DNA of 64,000 bases, taken from the NCBI GenBank assembly GCA_018434355.1, contig JAHDPL010000003.1, positions 84,003 to 148,002 on the forward strand, given 5' to 3'. Under the pieces are notes generated by a model, which worked only from the letters and a program-made list of their open reading frames with translations, was not told the origin of the DNA and did no database searches. Positions 51,255-59,692 of the stretch are shown here, in pieces; the stretch's first letter is position 1; every line of letters starts with the position of its first letter. The position numbers and the translations under genes were made by a program. This DNA is from Sporomusaceae bacterium. GTDB taxonomy: Bacteria > Bacillota > Negativicutes > UBA1444.

Positions 51255-52397
51255 CTATTTGGGCTTGTTGTAGCCGGCAGCCCCGAATGGGTGCAGTTTT
51301 TCCAGCCATGCTTCAAACAGATCGTTGACTGCGGTCGTATAGTATTCCGGCAGATACTCTTCTGGTTTCAATGTGGCGAGAATGTCGAACGAAAAGGCGG
51401 TTTCGCCGTATTGATTCCAATCAGCCTGCAGCTGGGTGTTGCGGTGCATGCCGCGTCGCAACTCCAGCTGATGGCGGTTGATAATGCCGGGAAGATTAAG
51501 CGCCTTCAGCAGCAATAGCTTTTGAGTGACATTGTTTTTGATTTGGAACACTCCCATCGGTAGCGGAGTCTCCTTGTATTCGCGCAGCAGAGTTTTTTTT
51601 CGTTCGGGGTCCATTGTTTCGGCCTCCTCAATATTATTATTCTGACGTGCCAGCTCAGTCTCGACGTTGCGACGATACTCGCTGCCATCGGGTCGGCGCG
51701 ACAAAAATCCATAATCGATCAAATGACGGCGCAATAGAACGTGGTCTTCGAAAGCCGCGGATAAAATAGCGTTGACTTCTTTTTCGTTATAAGCGCGGTG
51801 GGGCGCAAAACGTTCGGCGAGTTGCCGCAGGACAATCAAACGGCGCTTTTCCCGACCGGGATAAGTTGCCAGCGGCCCTTCAATTCCTTGCGGGAAGTAA
51901 GTCGCAAGGATTTTTTGTTCTGCAACAGGAACGTCGACAGATGTTTGCGTCGTTAAGACAGCAATTTTTCTTTGCGACTGCGTTTCCAGCAATTCGCCGA
52001 TCGCCAGAAAACACTTTGCCTGCTTTAGCTTTTCCCGCAACAAAAACCGGTGGTTACGGATTGTCGACACGCTGCCTGCGCCAAGTTGGCTGGCAATTTC
52101 CTGGTCACTGATTCCGTCTGCGAATAAACCGATGAGCTGCGTTTGCAGTTCGGTGAGGCCGGTCCAGCGTTTGTCGAGCTGCAGCAGGATTTGCAGCGGC
52201 GAGCCATGATCGGTTTCGATGTGGATGCGGATAAATTTTTCCGCGTCATAAAAATTGTCGGCGTTGCGATAGATTTGGCCCGGCTCGGTCTTAAATCCAC
52301 AACATAGACAGAAAAAACGGTCTTGTGTTGCATCGAAAATATAACCGCGCTTGAGATCGGCGACGGAAGCTTGCGATAGTAACTGGTTACGCTGCAT
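51255..52397 (-). CDS. LuxR-type regulator with DUF2087 and GIY-YIG-like C-terminal part
   Basis: The 380-residue protein has a Cys-containing N-terminal part (FFCLCCGFKTEPGQIY, about 25-40), a LuxR-type helix-turn-helix near residues 85-140 (LTELQTQLIGLFADGISDQEIASQL, STIRNHRFLLREKLK), a DUF2087 part near 170-250 (REKRRLIVLRQLAERFAPHRAYNEKEVN, LLRRHLIDYGFLSRR) and a C-terminal GIY-YIG-like domain (about 285-380, PMGVFQIKNNVTQKLLLLK). I know this order from uncharacterised Firmicutes regulators; the role of the nuclease-like end is unknown and the classical catalytic residues are not obvious. I start at the ATG at 52397, nine bases after GGAG. Confidence 0.78.
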   Translation of the reverse strand: MQRNQLLSQASVADLKRGYIFDATQDRFFCLCCGFKTEPGQIYRNADNFYDAEKFIRIHIETDHGSPLQILLQLDKRWTGLTELQTQLIGLFADGISDQEIASQLGAGSVSTIRNHRFLLREKLKQAKCFLAIGELLETQSQRKIAVLTTQTSVDVPVAEQKILATYFPQGIEGPLATYPGREKRRLIVLRQLAERFAPHRAYNEKEVNAILSAAFEDHVLLRRHLIDYGFLSRRPDGSEYRRNVETELARQNNNIEEAETMDPERKKTLLREYKETPLPMGVFQIKNNVTQKLLLLKALNLPGIINRHQLELRRGMHRNTQLQADWNQYGETAFSFDILATLKPEEYLPEYYTTAVNDLFEAWLEKLHPFGAAGYNKPK

Positions 52398-52587
52398 GAA
52401 TATCAACTCCTAATTCGATATGATTTATAGATATAATGATATATTATCTATTTAAAATCAACAAAAATATAAAATTATCTATTTAGTGCTTGTTGTTTTT
52501 TAAAAGCATTTAGTGCGCCGGCCTGTTGACCAACCAACACTTTACTTTTTGCCGCATGAGGAATACAATACAAATGAAGTGAATAGG

Positions 52588-52724
52588 GCAGTAAGCTGGG
52601 GGGGCCGCAAGGCTGAGAGGAAGATTCCGACCCTTGGAACCTGATGTGGTTAAGACCACCGTAGGGAAGCGAGTGCAAAGGATACCGGAGAGCAAGCTTT
52701 TCTGCACTGCTCTCTTTGTTTTTG
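52588..52724 (+). promoter_or_regulatory. TPP riboswitch (THI element) with transcription terminator, before thiC
   Basis: The conserved core is clear: GGCTGAGAGG (52611-52620), CCCTTGGAACCTGAT (52631-52645), TGGTTAA-ACCACC hairpin and GTAGGGAAGCGAG. P1 pairs 52588-52597 with 52668-52676. An intrinsic terminator follows (GAGAGCA 52688-52694 with TGCTCTC 52708-52714, then TTTGTTTTT). AGTGCA at the end of P1 can instead pair with TGCACT at 52703-52708 as antiterminator. So TPP should stop thiC transcription. Confidence 0.95.
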
Positions 52725-52755
52725 TGCGAAAAAAATGAAAGTTGAGGATGACGAG

Positions 52756-54057
52756 ATGAGCTATTCAACTCAAATGGATGCGGCAAAACAAGGAATTATT
52801 ACGCCGCAGATGCAGACTGTCGCTGCCAAGGAAAAGATGGACCCGCAGCGGTTGTGTGAATTGGTGGCTGCCGGACAGGTCGTGATACCGGCCAATAAGA
52901 ACCACCGGAATCTGGACGCCGAAGGGGTAGGGACGGGCCTGCGGACAAAAATCAATGTCAATCTCGGCGTTTCCAAGGACTGCTGCGATCTCGACCTGGA
53001 ATTGGCCAAGGCGCTTAAGGCGATTGAACTGAAAGCGGAAGCAATCATGGATCTTAGCTGTTTCGGCAAGACCCAGACGTTCCGTCGTCGTTTGCTTGAT
53101 GCTTCTACGGCGATGATCGGCACGGTGCCGATGTATGATGCAGTCGGTCTGCTTGATAAAGACTTGAAGGATATCACGGTTGATGAATTCTTCAAAGTTG
53201 TCGAAACCCATGCGCAGGACGGCGTCGATTTCATGACGATCCACTGCGGTATGAACCTGGCGACGGCAGAACGTGTGAAACGCAATAAACGCCTGACTAA
53301 TATCGTGTCGCGCGGTGGATCGTTATTGTTTGCCTGGATGGAGATGAACCAACAAGAAAACCCGTTTTATCAATACTACGACCGGTTGCTGGATATCTGT
53401 GTGGAATATGATGTGACGCTTAGCCTGGGTGATGCCTGTCGTCCCGGCTCGATTCATGACGCAACGGATGCAGCGCAGGTCGAGGAACTGATTACTCTAG
53501 GCGAGCTGACCAAACGTGCCTGGGCTCGCAATGTCCAAGTCATGATTGAAGGCCCCGGACACATGGCGATCAATGAGATTGCTGGCAATATGATGATGCA
53601 GAAACGGCTCTGTCATGGCGCGCCGTTTTATGTGCTTGGGCCGCTCGTAACCGACGTGGCCCCCGGCTATGACCATATTACCAGCGCAATCGGCGGAGCG
53701 ATCGCTGCGGCAAATGGCGCCGATTTCCTTTGCTATGTGACGCCGGCCGAGCATTTGCGGCTGCCGGATCTCGACGATATGAAAGAGGGGATCATCGCTT
53801 CCCGGATCGCCGCTCATGCGGCGGATATCGCCAAAGGCATTCCCGGCGCACGGGATTGGGACAATGCGATGAGTACGGCCAGGGCTGCAGTTGATTTTCC
53901 TAAGATGATTGAACTATCGATTGACCCGGAAAAAGCGCAGCGATACCGCGATTCGTCCAAACCGGAACACGAAGATACCTGCACCATGTGCGGTAAAATG
54001 TGTCCGATGAAGAACATGAAGAAAATCCTTAGCGGCGAAGATGTCTGTATAGATTAG
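52756..54057 (+). CDS. thiC: Phosphomethylpyrimidine synthase ThiC
   Basis: This 433-residue radical-SAM enzyme turns aminoimidazole ribotide into the thiamine pyrimidine. It shows [15 protein letters not shown] near residue 60, [16 protein letters not shown] near 88, MTIHCGMN near 162 and the C-terminal cluster motif [11 protein letters not shown] (CX2CX4C-type) near residue 410. The length is that of the short anaerobe type. I start at the ATG at 52756, eight bases after GAGG; the ATG at 52735 has no box. It is controlled by the TPP riboswitch just upstream. No other thiamine gene is in the window. Confidence 0.96.
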   Translation: MSYSTQMDAAKQGIITPQMQTVAAKEKMDPQRLCELVAAGQVVIPANKNHRNLDAEGVGTGLRTKINVNLGVSKDCCDLDLELAKALKAIELKAEAIMDLSCFGKTQTFRRRLLDASTAMIGTVPMYDAVGLLDKDLKDITVDEFFKVVETHAQDGVDFMTIHCGMNLATAERVKRNKRLTNIVSRGGSLLFAWMEMNQQENPFYQYYDRLLDICVEYDVTLSLGDACRPGSIHDATDAAQVEELITLGELTKRAWARNVQVMIEGPGHMAINEIAGNMMMQKRLCHGAPFYVLGPLVTDVAPGYDHITSAIGGAIAAANGADFLCYVTPAEHLRLPDLDDMKEGIIASRIAAHAADIAKGIPGARDWDNAMSTARAAVDFPKMIELSIDPEKAQRYRDSSKPEHEDTCTMCGKMCPMKNMKKILSGEDVCID

Positions 54058-54064
54058 TCTTGAA

Positions 54065-55294
54065 ATGATGGGCTTTACAACGCAAATGATTTGGGCCGGC
54101 ATCATTATGTCGGCCGTGCTGGTCATCTTTACACTCGGAAAAAGCCCGCTGTTTAGAGTCGACCGGGCCGGCGCGGCGATTATCGGTTCGGTGGCGATGA
54201 TCGCCGCTGGGGTGTTGTCTTTTGAGGAAGCCGGGCAGGCGGTGGATTTTCGCACCATCATCATATTGTTTTCGATGATGGTGGTGGTTGCAAATCTGAA
54301 ACTGGCCGGCTTCTTTGATTTGTTGGGCAATATGGTTGCGAGTGCTGTCAAGTCGCGGCGGCAACTCTTGGCGGCGACGATTCTGGTGAGCGGAGCTGCC
54401 TCGGCGGTGGCGATCAACGATATCGTCTGTCTGCTGTTCACGCCGGTTGTACTATTGATTTGCGAGAGGACCCGCTGCAACCCGGCGCCGCATTTGCTGG
54501 GAGTGGCGATGGCTTCGAACATCGGCAGTGCGGCGACGCTTGTGGGCAATCCACAGAACATTTTGGTCGGTGGCTTGTCAGGCCTTTCGTTTCTCAGTTA
54601 TTTTTCAGCAGCTGCGCCGGTGGCCGTGGTCGGGCTTGCCTGCACCTATCTGACGCTGGCCTGGTTCTATCGCAGGGAAATGGCGGTCGCATGGAATGGC
54701 CAGGACCCGGTCGTTGCGGTTGTGCACTCCTATTTGGTGCGTAAAAGTCTGCTGACTTTGGCGGCGATTTTACTGGCCTATATTTCCGGTGTCGAACTGG
54801 CCATGGCCTCGGCGGTAGGAGCGGCTTTTTTGCTGGTTACCCGTCGGGTCAAGCCGAACAAGGTTTATACAAGCATCGACTTTAACCTACTGATTGTGTT
54901 TATCGGATTGTTTGTTATCGTAGCCGGCGTGGAAAAAAGCCGTTTGATGGATCATATCCTACAATTATTCTCGTTCAGTGGATTTGGCAGCCTGAGTGTT
55001 TTTGCCGTCGTGACGACGATTGTCTCCAATATCGTTAGTAATGTGCCGGCAGTATTGCTGCTCAAATTTTTCATTCCGGCGACGCAGCCGGAGCTCTGGT
55101 GGAAAGCACTGGCCTTGTTTTCCACACTGGCGGGGAATTTGACTATCACCGGCTCGATTGCCAACCTGATTGTGGTTGAAATTGCCCGACGGCAGCATGT
55201 GGAAATCAGCGCGAGAGACTATTTTGTCGTTGGCTTTCCACTAACGATCGTAATTACGGCTATTGGAACGTTGTGGCTGCAAATCTTTGGATGA
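54065..55294 (+). CDS. ArsB/NhaD-type anion permease (SLC13/CitM superfamily)
   Basis: This 409-residue membrane protein has about eleven hydrophobic segments and family blocks such as RTIIILFSMMVVVANL near residue 60, AAINDIVCLLFTPVVLLI-type sequence near 118 (AVAINDIVCLLFTP), ASNIGSAATLVGNPQNILVG near 143 and NVPAVLLLKFF near 322. It should move an anion or a Na+/H+-coupled solute. It starts 8 bases after thiC, so it lies under the TPP riboswitch; a link to thiamine precursor movement is conceivable but ArsB-like and NhaD-like relatives do other jobs. Confidence 0.82.
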   Translation: MMGFTTQMIWAGIIMSAVLVIFTLGKSPLFRVDRAGAAIIGSVAMIAAGVLSFEEAGQAVDFRTIIILFSMMVVVANLKLAGFFDLLGNMVASAVKSRRQLLAATILVSGAASAVAINDIVCLLFTPVVLLICERTRCNPAPHLLGVAMASNIGSAATLVGNPQNILVGGLSGLSFLSYFSAAAPVAVVGLACTYLTLAWFYRREMAVAWNGQDPVVAVVHSYLVRKSLLTLAAILLAYISGVELAMASAVGAAFLLVTRRVKPNKVYTSIDFNLLIVFIGLFVIVAGVEKSRLMDHILQLFSFSGFGSLSVFAVVTTIVSNIVSNVPAVLLLKFFIPATQPELWWKALALFSTLAGNLTITGSIANLIVVEIARRQHVEISARDYFVVGFPLTIVITAIGTLWLQIFG

Positions 55295-55343
55295 CGTAAG
55301 CGATTAGATTTTCAACAAAATAATACGCAATAAAAGACGATTT

Positions 55344-55389
55344 ATCTGCAACGCATTCCATTGATTGGCACGATGCAGATATTTTTATT
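55344..55389 (+). terminator. Possible terminator after permease
   Basis: ATCTGCA (55344-55350) and TGCAGAT (55374-55380) pair around a 23-base loop with an inner CG/CG pairing, followed by ATTTTTATT. The long loop makes this weaker than the other terminators here. Confidence 0.5.
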
Positions 55390-55416
55390 GACAAAGAAAA
55401 TGTAACGCATTAAGAT
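55388..55416 (+). promoter_or_regulatory. Sigma-70-type promoter for the TetR gene
   Basis: TTGACA (55388-55393), a 17-base spacer and TAAGAT (55411-55416). The sequence TGYAACGCATT occurs twice nearby (55347-55357 and 55401-55411), once inside the spacer, and may be an operator for the TetR protein. Confidence 0.65.
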
Positions 55417-55463
55417 TTGAATATAAAATAAAAATACTCAAAAATTCATGTCGGGGTGAAAAA

Positions 55464-56177
55464 ATGAATCCGAGGCAGCAAGAGATTCTCAAGGCTTTCA
55501 TCGACTTAATCGATCGAAACGGGATTAACCGGACAACAATGCAGGATATAGCGCGAGAAATGGGTTGCAGTGTTGGTACGATTTATAATGAATTTGCCAA
55601 TAAAGAAGCTCTGATTGATGCATATGCCAGCTATATTTTGGATTTGGCCAAAGCTTCGGCAGAAGCGGTAATTGATCCGACAGTTCCTCCGTTGGCGCAA
55701 CTTCGAGAGCTACTGCTGAACCATGTGGATCGTGTAAATTTGTTGATGCGGAAAAATCGCGGCGCGTTGGAGATCATCGGCGACGTTAACACGTTTCGCT
55801 ATATTGGCAAAAAAAACCTAAACATGCGGCAGGAGATTCGTCAGATTTTGCGGCAGAAAACGGGACAACTACTGATGCGGGGAGTACAACAGGCAGAGAT
55901 TGCTGAGTCGATTGAAATCGAGGCGACGGCAGGATTGATTATCGACGCGTTTACCGAATACTGGTCGCCGCCGCTCATTGTGAAACGTCAACCAGAAGAG
56001 GTTTTGGCAGACGCATCACGGATGTTTGATTTGATTGCTCAGGCAATCAAATCAAACGAAACAAGGGGCGATAAACATGAAAATCCTGGCGATCAATGGC
56101 AGTCATCGGGGGCGGAACGGCTGCACCCAAATATTGCTCGACAAGCTGGCCGAGGGCGCGACAACCTGCGGCGCTGA
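55464..56177 (+). CDS. TetR family transcriptional regulator
   Basis: The 237-residue protein has a TetR DNA-binding domain at residues 1-50 (INRTTMQDIAREMGCSVGTIYNEF, KEALIDAY) and a helical ligand domain. The last roughly 34 residues (from about 204, after AQAIKSNETRG) are polar and low in structure and are encoded within the start of the next gene; a normal TetR would end near residue 200. A stop may have been lost there. The ATG follows GGGGTGA. It probably controls itself and the iron-sulfur flavoprotein gene. Confidence 0.9.
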   Translation: MNPRQQEILKAFIDLIDRNGINRTTMQDIAREMGCSVGTIYNEFANKEALIDAYASYILDLAKASAEAVIDPTVPPLAQLRELLLNHVDRVNLLMRKNRGALEIIGDVNTFRYIGKKNLNMRQEIRQILRQKTGQLLMRGVQQAEIAESIEIEATAGLIIDAFTEYWSPPLIVKRQPEEVLADASRMFDLIAQAIKSNETRGDKHENPGDQWQSSGAERLHPNIARQAGRGRDNLRR

Positions 56178-56820
56178 ATTTGAAACTGTCGTGTTGGCAG
56201 AGCAAAAAATCAACCGTTGTCTGGCCTGTGATTTTTGCAACAAACCGACGACTTTCGGCCGCTGCGTCCACGATGGGAAAGACGATGTAAAGGCAATCTT
56301 TGAACGGATGCGTGCGGCGGATATCATTGTCTACGGGTCGCCGGTCTATGTGTTTGGCGTGACCGGTTTGCTGAAGACTTTTATGGATCGTTTTAATTGT
56401 ACCGGCACGGCGCCAGGTCTGTGCATGACGAAAAGCGGCCTGATTTTTCACCATGTCGATAAAAAGGTCATCGGAAAACCTATCGTGGTGATGACCCTCT
56501 GCGCCAATATTGAACAGGAAACGGTGAAAAATACGTTGACATATTTCAAAACCTTTGCCCGTTATACCGATGCGCCGATTGTCGGAACTTTGGTGCGCAA
56601 AATGGCGATGCAGCTGGAGAAAACTGATGAACCGTTGGTTCGGGAAGTGTTGTCGAGCTTTGTGCAGGCGGGACGCGAACTGGCGCTTGGCGGAGCGATC
56701 AGTCGCAGCACAGAAAAAGCAGCGGCCAAACCGCTGCTTAACGTACCATTTCTTGATATATTGATGCATTTTCCCCTATTTAAGCGGCGCGCCGTGGAAC
56801 AGGCAAATCGCGGCTCGTAG
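56077..56820 (+). CDS. Iron-sulfur flavoprotein / NADPH-dependent FMN reductase family
   Basis: The 247-residue protein has a flavodoxin-like fold: ILAINGSHRGRNGCTQILLD with the FMN phosphate loop at the start and IIVYGSPVYVFGVTGLLKTFMDR near residue 87. CLACDFCNKPTTFGRC near residue 49 (CX2CX2CX8C) looks like the compact cluster motif of iron-sulfur flavoproteins, so it may hold a 4Fe-4S cluster and act in redox stress or metabolism of unknown electrophiles. I start at the ATG at 56077, after AAGGGG; it overlaps the TetR frame by 101 bases. Confidence 0.85.
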   Translation: MKILAINGSHRGRNGCTQILLDKLAEGATTCGAEFETVVLAEQKINRCLACDFCNKPTTFGRCVHDGKDDVKAIFERMRAADIIVYGSPVYVFGVTGLLKTFMDRFNCTGTAPGLCMTKSGLIFHHVDKKVIGKPIVVMTLCANIEQETVKNTLTYFKTFARYTDAPIVGTLVRKMAMQLEKTDEPLVREVLSSFVQAGRELALGGAISRSTEKAAAKPLLNVPFLDILMHFPLFKRRAVEQANRGS

Positions 56821-56828
56821 TTCCAAAT

Positions 56829-56859
56829 CCGTCGGTGCTAACGCACCGGCGGTTTTTTT
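56829..56859 (+). terminator. Intrinsic terminator after the flavoprotein gene
   Basis: CCGTCGGTGC (56829-56838) pairs with GCACCGGCGG (56843-56852) with one wobble, then seven T. It reaches the 3' end of the convergent DUF190 gene. Confidence 0.9.
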
Positions 56860-57185
56860 CCGTATTTGATGACTTGGATATCGTCCACGGTCACCATGCC
56901 TTCTTTGACCATTTTATCCAGGTGCGGCAGGAATTTTTCGATGTATTCGGTGCTGTCAATGATTTCGATCATGATTGGCAAGTCAGCCGATAGATCGATC
57001 AGACTGGCGGTGTGAATCCGGCTGTTGGCGCCATAGCCCATACAACCCTGAAAAACGGTTGCACCCGCTAGATCCAGCTCCTTGGCTTTCAGCACCAACG
57101 CCTTGTAAAGCGACTTGCCTTCCCAGGAATCTGCTTCGCCGATATAGATCCGAAGACGCTTGGCGTGGGCTTTGATTTTTGCCAT
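56838..57185 (-). CDS. DUF190 family protein
   Basis: The 115-residue cytoplasmic protein follows the DUF190 pattern: RLRIYIGEADSWEGKSLYKAL at the start (in part), AGATVFQGCMGYGANSRIH near residue 45, PIMIEIIDSTEYIEKFLP near 77 and EGMVTVDDIQVIKY near the end. DUF190 proteins resemble PII-like trimers and are often found with fluoride exporters (CrcB), but none is seen here. I start at the ATG at 57185, seven bases after GAGGTGA. The function is unknown. Confidence 0.9.
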   Translation of the reverse strand: MAKIKAHAKRLRIYIGEADSWEGKSLYKALVLKAKELDLAGATVFQGCMGYGANSRIHTASLIDLSADLPIMIEIIDSTEYIEKFLPHLDKMVKEGMVTVDDIQVIKYGKKPPVR

Positions 57186-57384
57186 GAGAATCACCTCGCT
57201 TTTCCGTAATTTGTTTTTCAACAAACTGTTATGTATTCATTTCGACAAACAAACCCGGTAACCCTGTCATTAAGCAAAATGATTTTGGGAACAGGGATAC
57301 CGACTGACATGCAGAACTATTATATTGTGGGCAGAGGGAGTTTGCGTTCTATCGGGTTGATAATATGTTTAGGGGGTGGATTTA

Positions 57385-57810
57385 GTGCGAACCCATCTGA
57401 AACAATTGTTGCTGATGCTTTGTTTTGTTGCTGTAATTCTGAGATGCGGGCAGGCAGAGTCGGCGCCGCAGGAACTAACCGAATTTGCCTATAACCGGGC
57501 TGTGGCAGTGACGCATGCACGGGCCGCACTTGAAGATTTCGCCGCGCTGATGATGCCGCAACAATCACTTTCGGAATTCGATTTTTCCAGGCCGTCGGTG
57601 GCGGCAGTTTTGGCTAAGGACTGTGCGGGCAAGGAAATTAAGGTAATACTTGTTGCGTTTCCCGGCAAAAAGAGCAATGATTGGGCAGTATCCCAATGGG
57701 AACGCAATCGTGACGGCCTGATCAACCGGATGTTGTCAGTTGGATTCGCGGTCGAGTCGTTCGATTCTTTAGTGCGCCAGGCTCGTAGCGGTGGCGAGCA
57801 TTGTTTGTGA
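57385..57810 (+). CDS. Small exported protein of unknown function
   Basis: The 141-residue product has a hydrophobic N-terminus (LLLMLCFVAVILRCGQAES) that may be a signal peptide or lipoprotein-like signal with Cys. The rest is soluble, with two Cys (DCAGKE; C-terminal HCL). I do not recognise it. The GTG at 57385 lies eight bases after AGGGGG. It is followed by an exported amidohydrolase on the same strand, about 120 bases on. Confidence 0.5.
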   Translation: MRTHLKQLLLMLCFVAVILRCGQAESAPQELTEFAYNRAVAVTHARAALEDFAALMMPQQSLSEFDFSRPSVAAVLAKDCAGKEIKVILVAFPGKKSNDWAVSQWERNRDGLINRMLSVGFAVESFDSLVRQARSGGEHCL

Positions 57811-57929
57811 ACTGTGCCAGCAACAGCTGTTATTGTCTGCAAAGTTGCTGTTTGAGTTTACTCGAGTTTGTTTTTTGGATAGCTGCATAGCTCTACGTCA
57901 TAATGAAAAATGGCTGGGAGGAGTCTGTG

Positions 57930-59639
57930 ATGAAACAGATATCGCGCAGGGAATTCATTAAGACTACGGCAGTCGGACTGGGATCGCTGGCTGCGTTGGA
58001 CGCTATCCCACGAGAAGTTCTGGCATTTGAGGCCGCAGACACAGTGCTATTTAACGGTAATATAATAACGGTAGATGCTAAAGACACGATAGTCCAAGCT
58101 GTGGCCATAAGAAATGGCAAGATTCTTAAAGTCGGCAGTAACCAAGAAGTACAGTCGTGGAGCGGGAATGGAACAGAACGGATTGATTTAAAGGGAAAAA
58201 CGGTAACTCCGGGATTGGTGGATTCTCATTTGCATATAATGGGATACGGCATGCAATTTCGTCCTCTGTTTTTGAACATACGGTTTCCACTAACGCCAAA
58301 CAAAGCGGCTTTGTTGAAATTGGTGGCTGAACGGTCGAAAACAACAAAACCCGGAGAATGGATCGTTGGGAATCAAGGGTTTACCTTAAGCGTCGATCAG
58401 ACGCCTACCCGTTGGGAGCTCGATGAAGTCGCACCGCAAAATCCGGTCCTTTTGCGGCATAACTCGGGTCAACACTCGACAGCCAACAGTATGGCTCTAA
58501 AACTGGCTGGGATAACTGCCGCAACGCCCAATCCATATTCGGGGAAAATCGGACGAAGGGCCGGGAGTATGGAACCTAATGGCTTGCTATTTCATTATCC
58601 GGCTGAGAATTTGGTGAACAGAGTGGCGCCGGGAATTTCTGATCGTGACATGGCAAGCCTTGCCGAAGATGTGGAAAGGGGGCAATTGCGATGTCTAGCT
58701 GCAGGCTATGCCAGTGGCCACGATGTTATTGTCGCTCCGCAGAAAATAGGCGGGTATTTTGCTGCCGCCAAGGAAAACCGATTAAAGATGAGAATCAGGT
58801 TGATGGAGTATGTTAGTCATGAAAAAGAATTGGAACAACTGCTACGCAACCGTGATACCAGTTCGAATCCGATGTTGGAAAACGGCGGATATAAGTTGGC
58901 AGTTGACGGGGGTGTAGCTGCCAAAACTGCGCTGATGTATGATGCCAATTTGGAATCCTCAAAGTCTTCTTATGTCTATCACGATCAAGCGACTTTGAAC
59001 CGGATGACGCGAATGATACACGCCACCGGACACCAGGTGGCGTTCCATGCAGTTGGCGACAGGGCAATCGACATGGCAATCAACGCCATCGAAGATGCAA
59101 TGCAGGCAAAGCCACGGGAAAATCATCGCCATCGAATTGAACATTGCCTATTCCCAACAGAAAAAGCGCTTTCACGAATAAAGCAACTGGGAATTGTGGT
59201 ATCGGTGTCGCCGCAATGGATACGGTTTCACTCGGATGGATATAAAGCGATGACGAATGAGAGTGCGATGCAAAGATTCTTACCTTTGAAAACCATGTTA
59301 GACATGGGGATTCCAGTTGCTTTCGGATGTGACGTGCCTGCTACAATTCTGTTGGAGCCACGCTGGGCTTTTATCGGGGCCGTGGGACGAACGACCCACA
59401 ACGGGTATTCGCCGAATCCGGCGGAATGTTTAACAATAAAGGAAGCGCTTCGGATGCATACGATGGGGGCGGCTTACGCCGGATTTGAAGAGCGGGCTGT
59501 TGGATCGCTGGAAGAAGGAAAATTGGCGGATATGGTGGTGTGGTCCCACGACCTGTATGCCATGCCGCTGGTGGCAATGCAGTCTCTTGCAGCAGAACGG
59601 GTGATGGTCGGAGGAAAGTTTGTCGAAACATCGAGATGA
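57930..59639 (+). CDS. Exported amidohydrolase, YtcJ-like
   Basis: The 569-residue protein has a Tat-like signal (MKQISRREFIKTTAVGLG, cleavage near VLAFEA) and a metal-dependent amidohydrolase body: VTPGLVDSHLHIMGYG near residue 95 (HxH), LAVDGGVAAKTALMYD near residue 325, HAVGDRAIDMAINAI near 372, and RIEHCLFP near 403 with the next His, ending in GKLADMVVWS. YtcJ-type enzymes are usually cytoplasmic; the exported version here is less common. The ATG at 57930 follows GGAGG by eight bases. The substrate is unknown. Confidence 0.85.
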   Translation: MKQISRREFIKTTAVGLGSLAALDAIPREVLAFEAADTVLFNGNIITVDAKDTIVQAVAIRNGKILKVGSNQEVQSWSGNGTERIDLKGKTVTPGLVDSHLHIMGYGMQFRPLFLNIRFPLTPNKAALLKLVAERSKTTKPGEWIVGNQGFTLSVDQTPTRWELDEVAPQNPVLLRHNSGQHSTANSMALKLAGITAATPNPYSGKIGRRAGSMEPNGLLFHYPAENLVNRVAPGISDRDMASLAEDVERGQLRCLAAGYASGHDVIVAPQKIGGYFAAAKENRLKMRIRLMEYVSHEKELEQLLRNRDTSSNPMLENGGYKLAVDGGVAAKTALMYDANLESSKSSYVYHDQATLNRMTRMIHATGHQVAFHAVGDRAIDMAINAIEDAMQAKPRENHRHRIEHCLFPTEKALSRIKQLGIVVSVSPQWIRFHSDGYKAMTNESAMQRFLPLKTMLDMGIPVAFGCDVPATILLEPRWAFIGAVGRTTHNGYSPNPAECLTIKEALRMHTMGAAYAGFEERAVGSLEEGKLADMVVWSHDLYAMPLVAMQSLAAERVMVGGKFVETSR

Positions 59640-59674
59640 AGAACCCGCATGATGCTGACATCCTGCGGGTTCTT
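59639..59674. terminator. Bidirectional terminator hairpin
   Basis: AAGAACCCGCA (59639-59649) and TGCGGGTTCTT (59664-59674) pair exactly around a 14-base loop between convergent genes. Confidence 0.8.
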
Positions 59675-59692
59675 ATCTTGGTACGTCCGGTT

